This document shows positions 1 to 8,399 of a stretch of 64,000 nucleotides of DNA, in pieces; the first letter of the stretch is position 1; each line of letters begins with the position of its first letter. Below the pieces are notes generated by a model. The model did not search any database. It was not told the DNA's origin and saw only the letters and a list, made by a program, of their open reading frames with translations. Location of the stretch: the NCBI RefSeq assembly GCF_023701525.1, contig NZ_JAMQAW010000008.1:42286-106285 (forward strand), written 5' to 3'. Origin of the DNA: Streptomyces albipurpureus (lineage in GTDB: Bacteria; Actinomycetota; Actinomycetes; Streptomycetales; Streptomycetaceae). The translations under genes were made by a program, and so were the position numbers.

Positions 1-457
1 CCCGACGGGCCAAACGACGCCAGTGTCACCCTGCTGGTAGGTGTCGCAAAGGGTCCGACACTGCTGCTGCTCGGAGACCTGGAACCGCCAGCCCAGCGCG
101 CCCTGTTGCTGGCCCATCCGAAGCTGACTCCGGTTGATGTACTCAAAGTCGCCCACCACGGCTCGGCTCATCAACACGCCGGCCTGCTCAACGCGGCGCG
201 ACCACGGCTGGCGCTGATCTCCGTCGGCCGGGACAACACATACGGTCACCCCTCCTCGCGTACGGTCAGAGCCCTCCGGACAGGGGGAGCGCGGGTGCTG
301 CGCACGGACAGGGACGGAGCGATCGCGGTGACCGGGGCGGGAGACGGCCTGCGTGCCCATGTCCGAGGGGCGTCACCCCCCGACCGGCATGGACGCGCCC
401 AGCCCCGCATCCACGGGGAAGCATCATCCGACGCCCGACGCGACGGCCCTGCCCTGA
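1..457 (+). CDS. comEC: ComEC/Rec2-type competence protein, C-terminal fragment
   Basis: End of a ComEC/Rec2-family DNA-uptake protein entering from the left edge. What remains is the metallo-beta-lactamase-like domain that follows the membrane channel: LLLLGDLEPPAQ, then KVAHHGSAHQ (about 142-180) and SVGRDNTYGHPS (about 220-255). The end is odd. Frame 1 stays open to 1932, straight across the next gene, and loses coding-like third-position GC after about 375. A one-base shift in the C6 run at 376-381 would move the frame to one that keeps high GC3 and stops at 455-457, which is the end used here. In Streptomyces comEC usually precedes holA, which fits. Identity is good; the exact end is inferred. 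Confidence 0.6.
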
Positions 458-596
458 TGGGAGCGGTTGTCCGTACCCGTCGACCGGCACGCCGTCTTCC
501 CCACCGACGCGCACGCCCGGCGCGCTGCGACGGGGCCCAGGGCCCTAGGACTATTGCTGCATGGTCCACCGGTGCGCCTCAGGTCACACTGGCGTC

Positions 597-1376
597 ATGG
601 ATGGGTATCTTCAGCGAATCGGCGCCAACCGCCCCGCCCGTGCGGATGCTGCCGCTCTGCGCGACCTCCAGCTACGGCACTTACGTACGGTGCCCTTCGA
701 GAACCTCTCGGTTCATCTCGGCGAAGAGATCGTGTTGGAGGAGAAGGCCCTCGTCGCCAAGATCGTCGATGGTCGGCGCGGTGGACTCTGCTACGAGGCA
801 AACGGAGCGTTCGCCGTGCTCCTGCGTCATCTCGGATTCACCGTCAGCCTTCTGCCGGGGCGCGTCCATGGCTCGGATGGGCGGCTGGGAATCCCCTATG
901 ACCATCTGGCGCTGCTGGTGGAGCCGGTCGACGGCAGCGGGCGCTGGCTGGTCGATGTTGGCTTCGGTGAGCATGCCCACTATCCGCTCGCGTTCGACGA
1001 ACGGGAGGAGCAACCCGACCCGGCTGGGTCGTTCAGGATCGTCGAGACCGGTGAACACGGCGATCTCGACGTCTACCAGGGCGGAAGGCCCCAGTTCCGT
1101 TTGGAGAATCGGCCCCACGAACTGGCGGACTTCCGTGCTGGTGCGTGGTGGCACAGCACATCGCCCGCCTCACACTTCACCAAATCCCTGGTCTGCACGC
1201 GGCTCACCACCCACGGTCGGATCACCCTCAGCGGTCGCAAGTTGGTCACCACGGAACACGGCGAGCGCCAGGAACGGCTGCTGTCCGATGACGCCTCGAT
1301 CCTGGCGGCGTACCGCGACCACTTCGGGATTCGGCTGGACAGGGTGCCGCCCGATCCACGCGAGACCAAGGGGTGA
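597..1376 (+). CDS. Arylamine N-acetyltransferase
   Basis: Cytoplasmic acetyl-CoA:arylamine N-acetyltransferase of 259 residues, the normal length. The Cys-His-Asp triad is visible: Cys65 in RGGLCYEANG, His103 in PYDHLALLV and Asp120 in LVDVGFGEHA. The N-terminal LRTVPFENLSVH segment is also typical. I start at 597, not at the ATG at 561, because the protein family begins near MDGYLQRIG and because a CACACT box at 585-590 sits six bases before this ATG, the layout of a leaderless Streptomyces gene. The gene stands alone between the comEC end and a minus-strand small gene. The natural substrate is not evident; members of this family act on aromatic amines and hydrazines, and some make amide bonds in natural products. 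Confidence 0.9.
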   Translation: MDGYLQRIGANRPARADAAALRDLQLRHLRTVPFENLSVHLGEEIVLEEKALVAKIVDGRRGGLCYEANGAFAVLLRHLGFTVSLLPGRVHGSDGRLGIPYDHLALLVEPVDGSGRWLVDVGFGEHAHYPLAFDEREEQPDPAGSFRIVETGEHGDLDVYQGGRPQFRLENRPHELADFRAGAWWHSTSPASHFTKSLVCTRLTTHGRITLSGRKLVTTEHGERQERLLSDDASILAAYRDHFGIRLDRVPPDPRETKG

Positions 1377-1443
1377 GCGAGTACCGGACCGATCCATGGG
1401 ACGCGGCCGGACCTCAGGCCAGCGACCCCAGCGCCTTGGCGGT

Positions 1444-1689
1444 CTAGGGGGCCTCCAGCCAGCCCTCGTACTCGGCGGCGAAGTCGTCGAGTGCCCTCGG
1501 GTCCAGGCGGGACGCCGGATCCTCCACGACAACCAGCCACTGAGCGTCCTCAGCATCGTCCTCGCCCGCCAGCGCATCCCGTATCAGCTGCGGTTCCTCA
1601 CCCACGCCGAAGCGGTGCGCCAACTCCTGCGCCACCTCCTCAGCGGTGTCGCGGTCCGGCAGCACCAGTACGTGTCGTTCCTCGCTCAC
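1444..1689 (-). CDS. Small conserved hypothetical protein
   Basis: An 81-residue acidic protein (MSEERHVLVLPDRDTAEEVA...) with no motif that I recognise. It has high third-position GC and a regular alternation of hydrophobic strands and acidic helices (LVVVEDPA near residue 55), consistent with a small folded cytoplasmic protein. It uses a GTG start. A GACAAT box lies six bases upstream on the minus strand (1696-1701), the same leaderless arrangement seen before hemW, era, recO and dusB, which supports it being real. It is divergent from holA, whose start lies 56 bp away. Function unknown. Confidence 0.65.
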   Translation of the reverse strand: MSEERHVLVLPDRDTAEEVAQELAHRFGVGEEPQLIRDALAGEDDAEDAQWLVVVEDPASRLDPRALDDFAAEYEGWLEAP

Positions 1690-1745
1690 CTGGCCATTGT
1701 CCGTTACGGAACGGAGTGTCAGTGGCGCATGGGATGCTGGACGCG

Positions 1746-2732
1746 ATGGCCACCAGGAAGAATTCGAACGACGATCCGCTCGCCCCCGTCACCATCGCCG
1801 TGGGCCAGGAGGATCTGCTCCTCGATCGCGCGGTACAGCAGGTGGTCGCGGCAGCGCGTGCCTCCGACGCCGATACGGATGTCCGCGACCTCACCGCCGA
1901 CCAGGTTCAACCGGGCACCCTTGCCGAGCTGACCAGCCCCTCCCTCTTCGCCGAGCGCAAAGTGGTCATCGTGCGAAACGCACAGGACCTCTCCGCCGAC
2001 ACGATCAAGGATGTAAAGGCCTATCTCACGGCTCCGGTCGAAGAGATCACCCTGGTTCTGCTCCACCCCGGAGGAGCCAAGGGCAAGGGCCTGCTGGACG
2101 CGGCCCGTAAGGCGGGTGCGCGTGAGGTCGCCTGCCCCAAGACCACCAAGCCGGCAGAGCGGCTCACCTTCGTACGCTCCGAGTTCCGGGCAATCGGTAG
2201 ATCGGCGACGCCGGAGGCATGCCAGGCACTCGTCGATTCCATCGGTAGCGATCTAAGGGAGCTGGCGAGTGCCGTCTCCCAGCTCGCAGCGGATGTCGAG
2301 GGCACGATCGACGAGGAGGTGGTCGGCCGCTACTACACGGGACGCGCCGAGGCCTCCAGCTTCAATGTCGCTGACCGTGCGGTGGAGGGACGGACCGCCG
2401 AGGCCTTGGAGGCTCTGCGCTGGTCGCTGTCGACCGGGGTCGCTCCCGTCCTGATCACCAGTGCGCTGGCGCAGGGGGTGCGGGCGATCGGAAAGCTGTC
2501 CTCCGCGCGCGGTGGCCGGCCCGCGGACCTTGCCCGTGAGCTCGGGATGCCGCCCTGGAAGATCGACCGGGTTCGCCAGCAGATGCGAGGCTGGACGCCG
2601 GATGGGGTGGCCGTGGCGCTGCGTGCCGTGGCGGAGGCGGATGCGGGTGTCAAGGGAGGCGGCGACGATCCGGAGTACGCGCTGGAGAAGGCAGTGGTGA
2701 CGATCGCCCGGGTGGCTCGCTCCCGCCGCTAG
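1746..2732 (+). CDS. holA: DNA polymerase III subunit delta
   Basis: Delta subunit of the clamp loader, which opens the beta sliding clamp during replication. The protein is 328 residues from MATRKNS. It has the delta N-terminal AAA+-like region (VGQEDLLLDRAV at the start, LFAERKVVIVRNAQDL near residue 70) and the C-terminal collar with LREL...QL and GMPPWKIDRVRQQ. It lacks the Walker residues, as delta does. An ATG four codons upstream (1734, MLDA) is an alternative start; I prefer 1746 because actinobacterial HolA proteins commonly begin MATRK. It faces rpsT, and structured DNA lies between the two genes. Confidence 0.95.
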   Translation: MATRKNSNDDPLAPVTIAVGQEDLLLDRAVQQVVAAARASDADTDVRDLTADQVQPGTLAELTSPSLFAERKVVIVRNAQDLSADTIKDVKAYLTAPVEEITLVLLHPGGAKGKGLLDAARKAGAREVACPKTTKPAERLTFVRSEFRAIGRSATPEACQALVDSIGSDLRELASAVSQLAADVEGTIDEEVVGRYYTGRAEASSFNVADRAVEGRTAEALEALRWSLSTGVAPVLITSALAQGVRAIGKLSSARGGRPADLARELGMPPWKIDRVRQQMRGWTPDGVAVALRAVAEADAGVKGGGDDPEYALEKAVVTIARVARSRR

Positions 2733-2842
2733 GGGAGGGGTTCCCGCCGGGATACGACCAGTCCCCGTCCCCGCCTACGTGCCCGTTCTCAGACACACCC
2801 CCCGCCCCCACTCCGCTCTGTCCTGAGAGCCTCGCCGTGCGC

Positions 2843-2908
2843 CACCCTCTGCGGGGCTCCTGGCGGAGGCCCTGGCACCCTCTGCGGGGCTCCTGGTGGA
2901 GGCACCTG
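2843..2908 (+). repeat. 33-bp direct repeat, two copies
   Basis: Two adjacent 33-bp units (2843-2875 and 2876-2908) differ at three positions. The first 21 bases of each unit are identical. They lie in the gap between convergent holA and rpsT. No ORF uses them in a convincing way. Confidence 0.8.
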
Positions 2909-2936
2909 CTGGAGTGGGAGCGAGATGGGCAAGACG

Positions 2937-2989
2937 AAGGCCCCGGGCTCGTTCGTTCTGAAGAAGAACGAAACGAGCTCCGAGGCCTT
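2937..2989. terminator. Long hairpin between convergent holA and rpsT
   Basis: Inverted arms AAGGCC/GGCCTT enclose a second stem, GCTCGTTCGTTCT against AGAACGAAACGAGC, with one bulge and a short GAAG-like loop. The total length is about 53 bp. Placed between two genes that face each other, it probably terminates transcription from both sides. There is no U-tract, which is usual in Streptomyces. Confidence 0.6.
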
Positions 2990-3004
2990 CAAGGTCTTGC
3001 GGTT

Positions 3005-3047
3005 GGGTTCGCACCCGCGTGGCGAACGCAGGTCCAAGTGCGAACCC
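3005..3047. terminator. Second inverted repeat in the holA-rpsT gap
   Basis: A perfect 10-bp inverted repeat, GGGTTCGCAC (3005-3014) and GTGCGAACCC (3038-3047), with a 23-base loop. It probably backs up the larger hairpin next to it in the convergent intergenic region. It is not a tRNA arm: no cloverleaf can be folded around it. Confidence 0.5.
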
Positions 3048-3112
3048 TGGGGTGCCGGTCGGGAGGGGATGAGAGGGCCCACTCACCCTTCCGGCGGTCA
3101 AATCAAGAGCAC

Positions 3113-3379
3113 TCAGCCCTGAAGAGCGGCAACCTTGCTCGCCAGCGCCGACTTCTTGTTGGCGGCGGCGTTCTTGTGGATGACGCCCTTCGAGACAGCC
3201 TTGTCGAGCTTGCGGGCGGCCTCGCGAGCGGCCACGGTGGCCTTCTCGAAGTCGCCTGCGGCGGCGGCCTCACGGGCCTTGCGGACAGCGGTCTTGAGCG
3301 AGGACTTGACGGCCTTGTTACGCAGGCGCGCCTTCTCGTTCGTCTTGTTCCGCTTGATCTGGGACTTGATGTTCGCCAC
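3113..3379 (-). CDS. rpsT: 30S ribosomal protein S20
   Basis: Ribosomal protein S20, 88 residues, which binds 16S rRNA at the base of the 30S subunit. The family start [26 protein letters not shown] is intact, as is the lysine- and alanine-rich helix bundle ending [22 protein letters not shown]. An AGGCTCTTT-like purine stretch precedes the ATG on the minus strand. It is transcribed away from lepA, with about 240 bp between the two starts, so both promoters lie there. This divergent rpsT/lepA arrangement is usual in Streptomyces. Confidence 0.98.
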   Translation of the reverse strand: MANIKSQIKRNKTNEKARLRNKAVKSSLKTAVRKAREAAAAGDFEKATVAAREAARKLDKAVSKGVIHKNAAANKKSALASKVAALQG

Positions 3380-3616
3380 GAAAGAGCCTTCTCAGGTTCG
3401 ATTGATCTTTGATGAGCGTCCCGCGCGGAATTCCGTATCGAAGCCCTGGGCGGAGCGGCCCGAAGCGGGCACGAGACACAGCTGACTACGCTACCAGTCG
3501 CAGGCCAGGCAGCCCAAACCGGTCGCAGTCCGCTACCCATGGGACCATAGAGGCTAGGTATCGATCCGCCATCGCCCGAGACGAGACGCCCAGCGTCTCA
3601 AGAATCAGGACCCTGC

Positions 3617-5485
3617 GTGCCCGCGACTCCTCCCAAAGCGCCCGAGCCGAGCCGTACTGACCCGGCGCTGATCCGCAATTTCTGCATCATCGCCCACATC
3701 GACCACGGCAAGTCCACGCTCGCCGACCGGATGCTTCAGCTGACCGGTGTGGTTGACCAGCGGCAGATGCGTGCCCAGTACCTCGACCGGATGGACATCG
3801 AGCGCGAGCGGGGCATCACGATCAAGTCCCAGGCGGTTCGACTGCCCTGGGCGCCGAGCGAGGGACCGGACCAAGGCACCACCCACATCCTCAACATGAT
3901 CGACACCCCGGGGCACGTCGACTTCACCTATGAGGTGTCCCGCTCCCTGGCCGCCTGCGAGGGCACGGTCCTCCTGGTGGACGCGGCCCAGGGCATCGAG
4001 GCGCAGACCCTTGCGAACCTCTATCTGGCGATGGAGAACAACCTCACGATCGTTCCGGTTCTCAACAAGATCGACCTGCCGGCGGCCCAGCCGGAGAAGT
4101 TCTCCGAAGAGCTGGCCAATCTGGTCGGCTGCGACCCGGAGGATGTGCTCAAGGTCTCGGCCAAGACCGGTGTCGGTGTGGACGCCCTGCTGGACCGGGT
4201 GGTCCGCGAGGTACCCGCGCCGGTCGGTGTGGCCGACGCGCCCGCCCGCGCCATGATCTTCGATTCCGTCTATGACTCCTACCGCGGTGTCGTCACCTAC
4301 GTACGAGTCATCGACGGCAAGCTCGGCAAGCGCGAGCGCATCCGGATGATGTCCACCGGAGCCACCCACGAGCTACTGGAGATCGGCACCAACTCGCCCG
4401 AGATGCTGTCGGCCGATGGCCTCAGCGTCGGCGAGGTGGGCTATCTGATCACCGGTGTGAAGGACGTCCGCCAGTCCAAGGTCGGCGACACCATCACCCA
4501 GCAGCACAAGGGCGCCACCGAAGCGCTCGGCGGCTACAAGGAACCCAAGCCGATGGTGTTCTCCGGCCTGTATCCGTTGGATGGCTCGGACTACCCCGAG
4601 CTGCGCGACGCCCTCGACAAGCTCCAGCTCAACGACGCTGCACTGGTCTACGAGCCGGAGACGTCGGCGGCCCTCGGCTTCGGCTTCCGGGTCGGCTTCC
4701 TCGGGCTGCTGCACCTGGATGTGATTCGCGAGCGGCTGGAGCGCGAGTTCGGCCTCGACCTGATCGCCACCGCGCCCAATGTGGTCTACCGCGTCCTCAT
4801 GGAGGATGGCACCGAGCACACGGTCACCAACCCGAGTGAGTTCCCCGAAGGCAAGATCGACGAGGTCTACGAGCCGGTCGTACGGGCGACGATCCTCGGA
4901 CCCAGCGAGTTCATCGGCGCCGTCATGGAACTCTGCCAGACCCGTCGCGGCACGCTGCTCGGCATGGACTACCTCTCCGAGGACCGGGTCGAGATCCGCT
5001 ACACCCTCCCCCTGGCGGAGATCGTCTTCGACTTCTTCGACCAGCTGAAGTCCAAGACCCGCGGATACGCCTCGCTCGACTACGAGCCCACCGGCGAGCA
5101 GACGTCCAGCCTGGTCAAGGTGAACATCCTGCTGCACGGCGACAAGGTCGACGCCTTCTCCGCCATCACGCACAAGGACGCCGCCTACGCCTACGGAGTG
5201 CGGCTGGTCGCCAAGCTGCGTGAGCTGATCCCCCGGCAGGCCTTCGAGATTCCGATCCAGGCCGCGATCGGCTCCCGGGTCATCGCCCGCGAGACGATCC
5301 GCGCCATCCGCAAGGACGTTCTCGCCAAGTGCTACGGCGGTGACATCTCCCGTAAGCGGAAGCTGCTGGAGAAGCAGAAGGAAGGCAAGAAGCGGATGAA
5401 GATGGTCGGCAGCGTGGAGGTTCCGCAAGAGGCCTTCATCGCCGTGCTGTCCAGTGACGACAGCGGAGGCAAGGCGAAGAAGTAG
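3617..5485 (+). CDS. lepA: Translation elongation factor 4 (back-translocating GTPase)
   Basis: LepA/EF4, a ribosome-associated GTPase of 622 residues with a GTG start. Motifs in order are G1 AHIDHGKST (residues 26-34), the switch region [11 protein letters not shown]3 DTPGHVDF and G4 NKIDLP, then EF-G-like domains III and V. The LepA-specific C-terminal part follows ([34 protein letters not shown]). The N-terminal extension [15 protein letters not shown] is typical of actinomycetes. A strong terminator hairpin starts two bases after the stop, so it is monocistronic. Confidence 0.98.
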   Translation: MPATPPKAPEPSRTDPALIRNFCIIAHIDHGKSTLADRMLQLTGVVDQRQMRAQYLDRMDIERERGITIKSQAVRLPWAPSEGPDQGTTHILNMIDTPGHVDFTYEVSRSLAACEGTVLLVDAAQGIEAQTLANLYLAMENNLTIVPVLNKIDLPAAQPEKFSEELANLVGCDPEDVLKVSAKTGVGVDALLDRVVREVPAPVGVADAPARAMIFDSVYDSYRGVVTYVRVIDGKLGKRERIRMMSTGATHELLEIGTNSPEMLSADGLSVGEVGYLITGVKDVRQSKVGDTITQQHKGATEALGGYKEPKPMVFSGLYPLDGSDYPELRDALDKLQLNDAALVYEPETSAALGFGFRVGFLGLLHLDVIRERLEREFGLDLIATAPNVVYRVLMEDGTEHTVTNPSEFPEGKIDEVYEPVVRATILGPSEFIGAVMELCQTRRGTLLGMDYLSEDRVEIRYTLPLAEIVFDFFDQLKSKTRGYASLDYEPTGEQTSSLVKVNILLHGDKVDAFSAITHKDAAYAYGVRLVAKLRELIPRQAFEIPIQAAIGSRVIARETIRAIRKDVLAKCYGGDISRKRKLLEKQKEGKKRMKMVGSVEVPQEAFIAVLSSDDSGGKAKK

Positions 5486-5487
5486 TG

Positions 5488-5526
5488 GTGGGGAGCTCGG
5501 GCCGTCCGCACGGCCCGAGTTCCCAC
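5488..5526 (+). terminator. Intrinsic-type terminator of lepA
   Basis: A near-perfect 17-bp stem (left arm 5488-5505, right arm 5510-5526, loop CCGC) begins immediately after the lepA stop. One bulged base; no U-tract. Confidence 0.8.
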
Positions 5527-5563
5527 ACCGGGCCACGTTCTGCGGCCACAGACCGTCTTCTGT

Positions 5564-5675
5564 GAGCAGAGCAGAGCAGAGCAGAGCAGAGCAGAGCAGA
5601 GCAGAGCAGAGCAGACCAGACCAGACCAGACCAGACCATGCGCAGACCGCAGACCGCAGACCGCAGACCGCAGAC
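5564..5675 (+). repeat. Compound microsatellite: GAGCA x10, GACCA x5, CGCAGAC x5
   Basis: Ten exact GAGCA units (5564-5613) pass directly into five GACCA units (5614-5638). After TG come five exact CGCAGAC units (5641-5675). The pentamer phase differs by one base between the first two blocks (G to C), and the heptamer keeps the core AGACC, so the blocks look like successive expansions of one seed. It is outside any gene, 600 bp upstream of the acyl-CoA ligase. Confidence 0.95.
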
Positions 5676-6224
5676 CAGAGGCGTGAATGCCGGTCGGCTC
5701 TGCGGAGTCGCAGCACTTCAGCTCACGGGCAGCGCGCCAGCCGCCTGACCAGGACCACTGATCCGATGGCGGACACCGTCGCCGAACAGAGGCCTGAGAG
5801 CCGGCCACACCCCCTGCGACTCGCCCACGTCGGCAACCCCCCTCTGAAGCGCGGAGAGCCACGCCGCGTAGAGCCACGCCACGTCACGTAGAGACACGTG
5901 GAAGCAGCGAGAGACACGTAGAGACAGCGAGAGACGCACAGAGAGAACCCGGGGCGGCCCCGGATGTGCCCGGGGCGAAGCCGCTGAGACCCATCGTCGG
6001 TCGCACCCGGTAGAAGCCTCTCGCGTGGTACGCCGTAGTGCCTGTCGGCGGTCGCTTCGCACCTGGTCGTTCAGCGTGGCGGGGGTTGCGCGTACCCCGG
6101 CTCATGGACCAGTGCTCTCCGTTTGCTTTCGACCGCACTCCGCGTCCGTCTTCGTTATGAAGCGGCAGCCCGCAGCCTCTTACGCACCGGCACAGTGCGT
6201 TCTACTCTGATCACGGCTCGATGG

Positions 6225-6239
6225 TTACTCGCCAGTTTA
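6225..6239. promoter_or_regulatory. Possible operator TTACT-N4-AGTTTA before the acyl-CoA ligase gene
   Basis: An imperfect palindrome, TTACTCGCCAGTTTA, 46 bp upstream of the GTG start. Inverted TTACT...AGTAA-like sites are used by TetR-type fatty-acid regulators in actinobacteria. This match is partial, and no regulator gene is adjacent. Confidence 0.3.
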
Positions 6240-6284
6240 AAAACCAGCCAGTCGTGCAGTACTGCCGCAGGCCCGGAGGACGTC

Positions 6285-8174
6285 GTGAGCGACACAAAGA
6301 CCCTGATCGAGAACCGGCCGCCCTCGGTGGCGAACCTCTTCGTCGAGCGCGTGAGTGCCACGCCGGACGCCGAGGCGTTCCGCTATCCGGTGCCTCCTGC
6401 CTCGGGGCAGGGTCCCGATGACTGGAAGTCGCTCAGTTGGGGTCGGACCGCCGAGCGGGTGTATCGCATCGCGGCTGGTCTGATCGGTCTCGGGGTGCAG
6501 TCGGAGGACCGCGTCGCACTGTTGTGTGCCACCCGGGTCGAGTGGATCCTCGCTGACCTCGGTGTGATGTGCGCCGGTGGTGCGACCACCACCGTCTATC
6601 CCTCCACCAACGCCGAGGAGTCGGCGTACATCCTCGCCGACTCCAGCAGCAAGGTGCTGATCGCCGAGGACGCCACCCAACTGGCCAAGGCCCGGGAGCG
6701 GCGGGCGCAGTTGCCCGCGTTGAGTCATGTCGTGGTCATCGACCCCACTGGGGTGGAGGAGGACGAGACCGACCCCGACGGCTGGGTCCTTTCGCTCGCG
6801 GACCTGGAGGAGCGCGGCGCCCGCTATCTGGAAGAGAACCCCGAAGCAGTCAAGGAACGTATCGACGCGATCGCGGCCGATCAGCTCGCGACACTGATCT
6901 ACACCTCCGGGACCACCGGTCGACCCAAGGGCGTCCGTCTCCCGCATGACAACTGGTCGTACATGGCGAAGGCGATCGCCGCGACCGGCCTGGTGACCAA
7001 GGACGATGTGCAGTACCTCTGGCTGCCGCTCGCCCATGTGTTCGGCAAGGTGCTCACCTCCGGGCACATCGAGCTGGGCCATGTCACCGCGGTGGACGGT
7101 CGGGTAGACAAGATCATCGAGCATCTTCCCGTGGTCCAGCCGACCTATATGGCCGCCGTGCCACGCATCTTCGAGAAGGTCTACAACGGAGTGGCCGCGA
7201 AAGCCCGGGCGGGCGGTCCGGCAAAGTACAAGATCTTCCAGTGGGCGGCCGAAGTTGCTCGCGAGTACGCCAAGGCCACCCAGGACAACTTCCGGCGAAC
7301 GGGCAAGGCGTCCGTGCCCTTCGCCCTCCGCGCCAAGCACAAGGCCGCTGACGCGCTCGTCTACTCCAAACTCCGTGAGGCCTTCGGCGGCAGGCTACGG
7401 GCCGCGGTCTCGGGGTCCGCGGCTCTCTCACCCGAGATCGGCTACTTCTTCTCCGGAGCCGGAATCCACATCCTGGAGGGATACGGACTCACCGAGTCCA
7501 GCGCTGCCTCCTTCGTCAACCCGGGCGAGGCCTACCGCACCGGCACGGTGGGCAAGCCACTGCCCGGCACCGAGGTCCGCATCGCGGATGACCGCGAGAT
7601 CCTGCTGCGCGGCCCCGGAATCATGGAGGGCTACCACGGACTGCCGGAGAAGACCCGGGAGGTCCTGGAGCCCGACGGCTGGCTGCACACCGGCGACATC
7701 GGCGAACTCTCCGCCGACGGTTATCTGCGGATCACAGACCGTAAGAAGGACCTGATCAAAACCTCGGCCGGAAAGTACATCGCGCCGACCGAGGTCGAGA
7801 TCCAGTTCAAGGCGATCTGCCCGTTCGTCTCGAACATCGTGGTCATCGGTGCCAACCGCAACTTCTGTACGGCGCTGATCGCCCTGGACGAGCCGACCCT
7901 CCTCGGCTGGGCCCAGGACCACGGTCTGGCCGGGAAGTCCTACGCGGAGACGGTCGCGGCTCCGGCGACGGTCGAACTGATCCAGGGGTATGTGAACCGG
8001 CTCAACGAGGGGCTTCAGCGCTGGCAGACGGTGAAGAAGTTCCGGCTGCTGCCGCGGGACCTCGACGTCGAGCACGGCGATCTCACCCCCAGCCTCAAAC
8101 TGAAGCGCCCGGCGGTCGAGCGTGAGTTCACGCACTTGATCGAAGAGATGTACGCGGGAGCGCGCGAGTCCTAG
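6285..8174 (+). CDS. Long-chain fatty-acid-CoA ligase (AMP-dependent synthetase)
   Basis: An ANL-superfamily enzyme of 629 residues that adenylates a fatty acid and transfers it to CoA, feeding lipid synthesis or beta-oxidation. The AMP-binding P-loop YTSGTTGRPKGV lies at about 205-216, GYGLTESSA at about 399 and LHTGDIGEL at about 467. ITDRKKDLIKTSAGKYIAP, the hinge and C-terminal lysine region, lies at about 483. The form with EGYGLTES and a long C-terminal domain matches FAA1/FadD15-type long-chain ligases. GTG 6285 is chosen because GGAGG at 6275-6279 is properly spaced; the upstream reading frame is not family-like. Confidence 0.93.
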   Translation: MSDTKTLIENRPPSVANLFVERVSATPDAEAFRYPVPPASGQGPDDWKSLSWGRTAERVYRIAAGLIGLGVQSEDRVALLCATRVEWILADLGVMCAGGATTTVYPSTNAEESAYILADSSSKVLIAEDATQLAKARERRAQLPALSHVVVIDPTGVEEDETDPDGWVLSLADLEERGARYLEENPEAVKERIDAIAADQLATLIYTSGTTGRPKGVRLPHDNWSYMAKAIAATGLVTKDDVQYLWLPLAHVFGKVLTSGHIELGHVTAVDGRVDKIIEHLPVVQPTYMAAVPRIFEKVYNGVAAKARAGGPAKYKIFQWAAEVAREYAKATQDNFRRTGKASVPFALRAKHKAADALVYSKLREAFGGRLRAAVSGSAALSPEIGYFFSGAGIHILEGYGLTESSAASFVNPGEAYRTGTVGKPLPGTEVRIADDREILLRGPGIMEGYHGLPEKTREVLEPDGWLHTGDIGELSADGYLRITDRKKDLIKTSAGKYIAPTEVEIQFKAICPFVSNIVVIGANRNFCTALIALDEPTLLGWAQDHGLAGKSYAETVAAPATVELIQGYVNRLNEGLQRWQTVKKFRLLPRDLDVEHGDLTPSLKLKRPAVEREFTHLIEEMYAGARES

Positions 8175-8399
8175 TGGTCGGCTCCGGGCATTGACCGGAG
8201 GCTGAGCGGGCCGCCAGGGCGGCGGAGCATTCCTTCGTGGGTCGTCTGGCGTGTGCCGGTCGAGCCGGACCGGAAAGATCGTCCAGGTCGGGGTGGTGAA
8301 CCCGCGCTGCAACGGCTGTGCCCCGCCCCGATGCCCCCTGCCCGGAGCCGCTGGCGCCCGAGACGGCGTGCATGCCCAGCCGTGACGGACAATGGGGGT

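Larger units (their letters stand above)
5527..6284. other. Repeat-rich gap between lepA and the acyl-CoA ligase gene
   Basis: About 760 bp without a credible gene. It holds three consecutive short-unit repeats (5564-5675), then a purine-rich degenerate stretch at about 5856-5945 in which CACGTAGAGACA occurs at 5885-5896 and 5915-5926. The last 100 bp hold the promoter and operator region of the downstream ligase gene. The ORFs that cross it (for example one coding RAEQS repeats) are products of the repeats and are not annotated. Confidence 0.7.

Noticed and set aside
106..1932. A single 608-residue frame across comEC and the NAT gene
   Set aside because: Coding bias is lost after about 375 and it overlaps a complete NAT gene with catalytic triad; most of it is an artefact of the lost stop.
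3003..3050. tRNA-like GGTTCGCACCC stretch
   Set aside because: Cannot be folded into a cloverleaf; it is one arm of an inverted repeat.
2925..3122. A 65-residue ORF (MGKTKAPGSFVLKK...) between holA and rpsT
   Set aside because: It is made of the arms of two hairpins; no family similarity and no proper ribosome site.
5564..5675. CRISPR-like array
   Set aside because: Units of 5 and 7 bases without spacers; a microsatellite.
4373..5716. 447-residue antisense ORF opposite lepA
   Set aside because: Shadow of lepA in a GC-rich genome; lepA is certain.
5454..5891. ORF encoding RAEQS/RPDQT repeats
   Set aside because: It overlaps the lepA end and is produced by the microsatellite; a low-complexity protein with no start signal.
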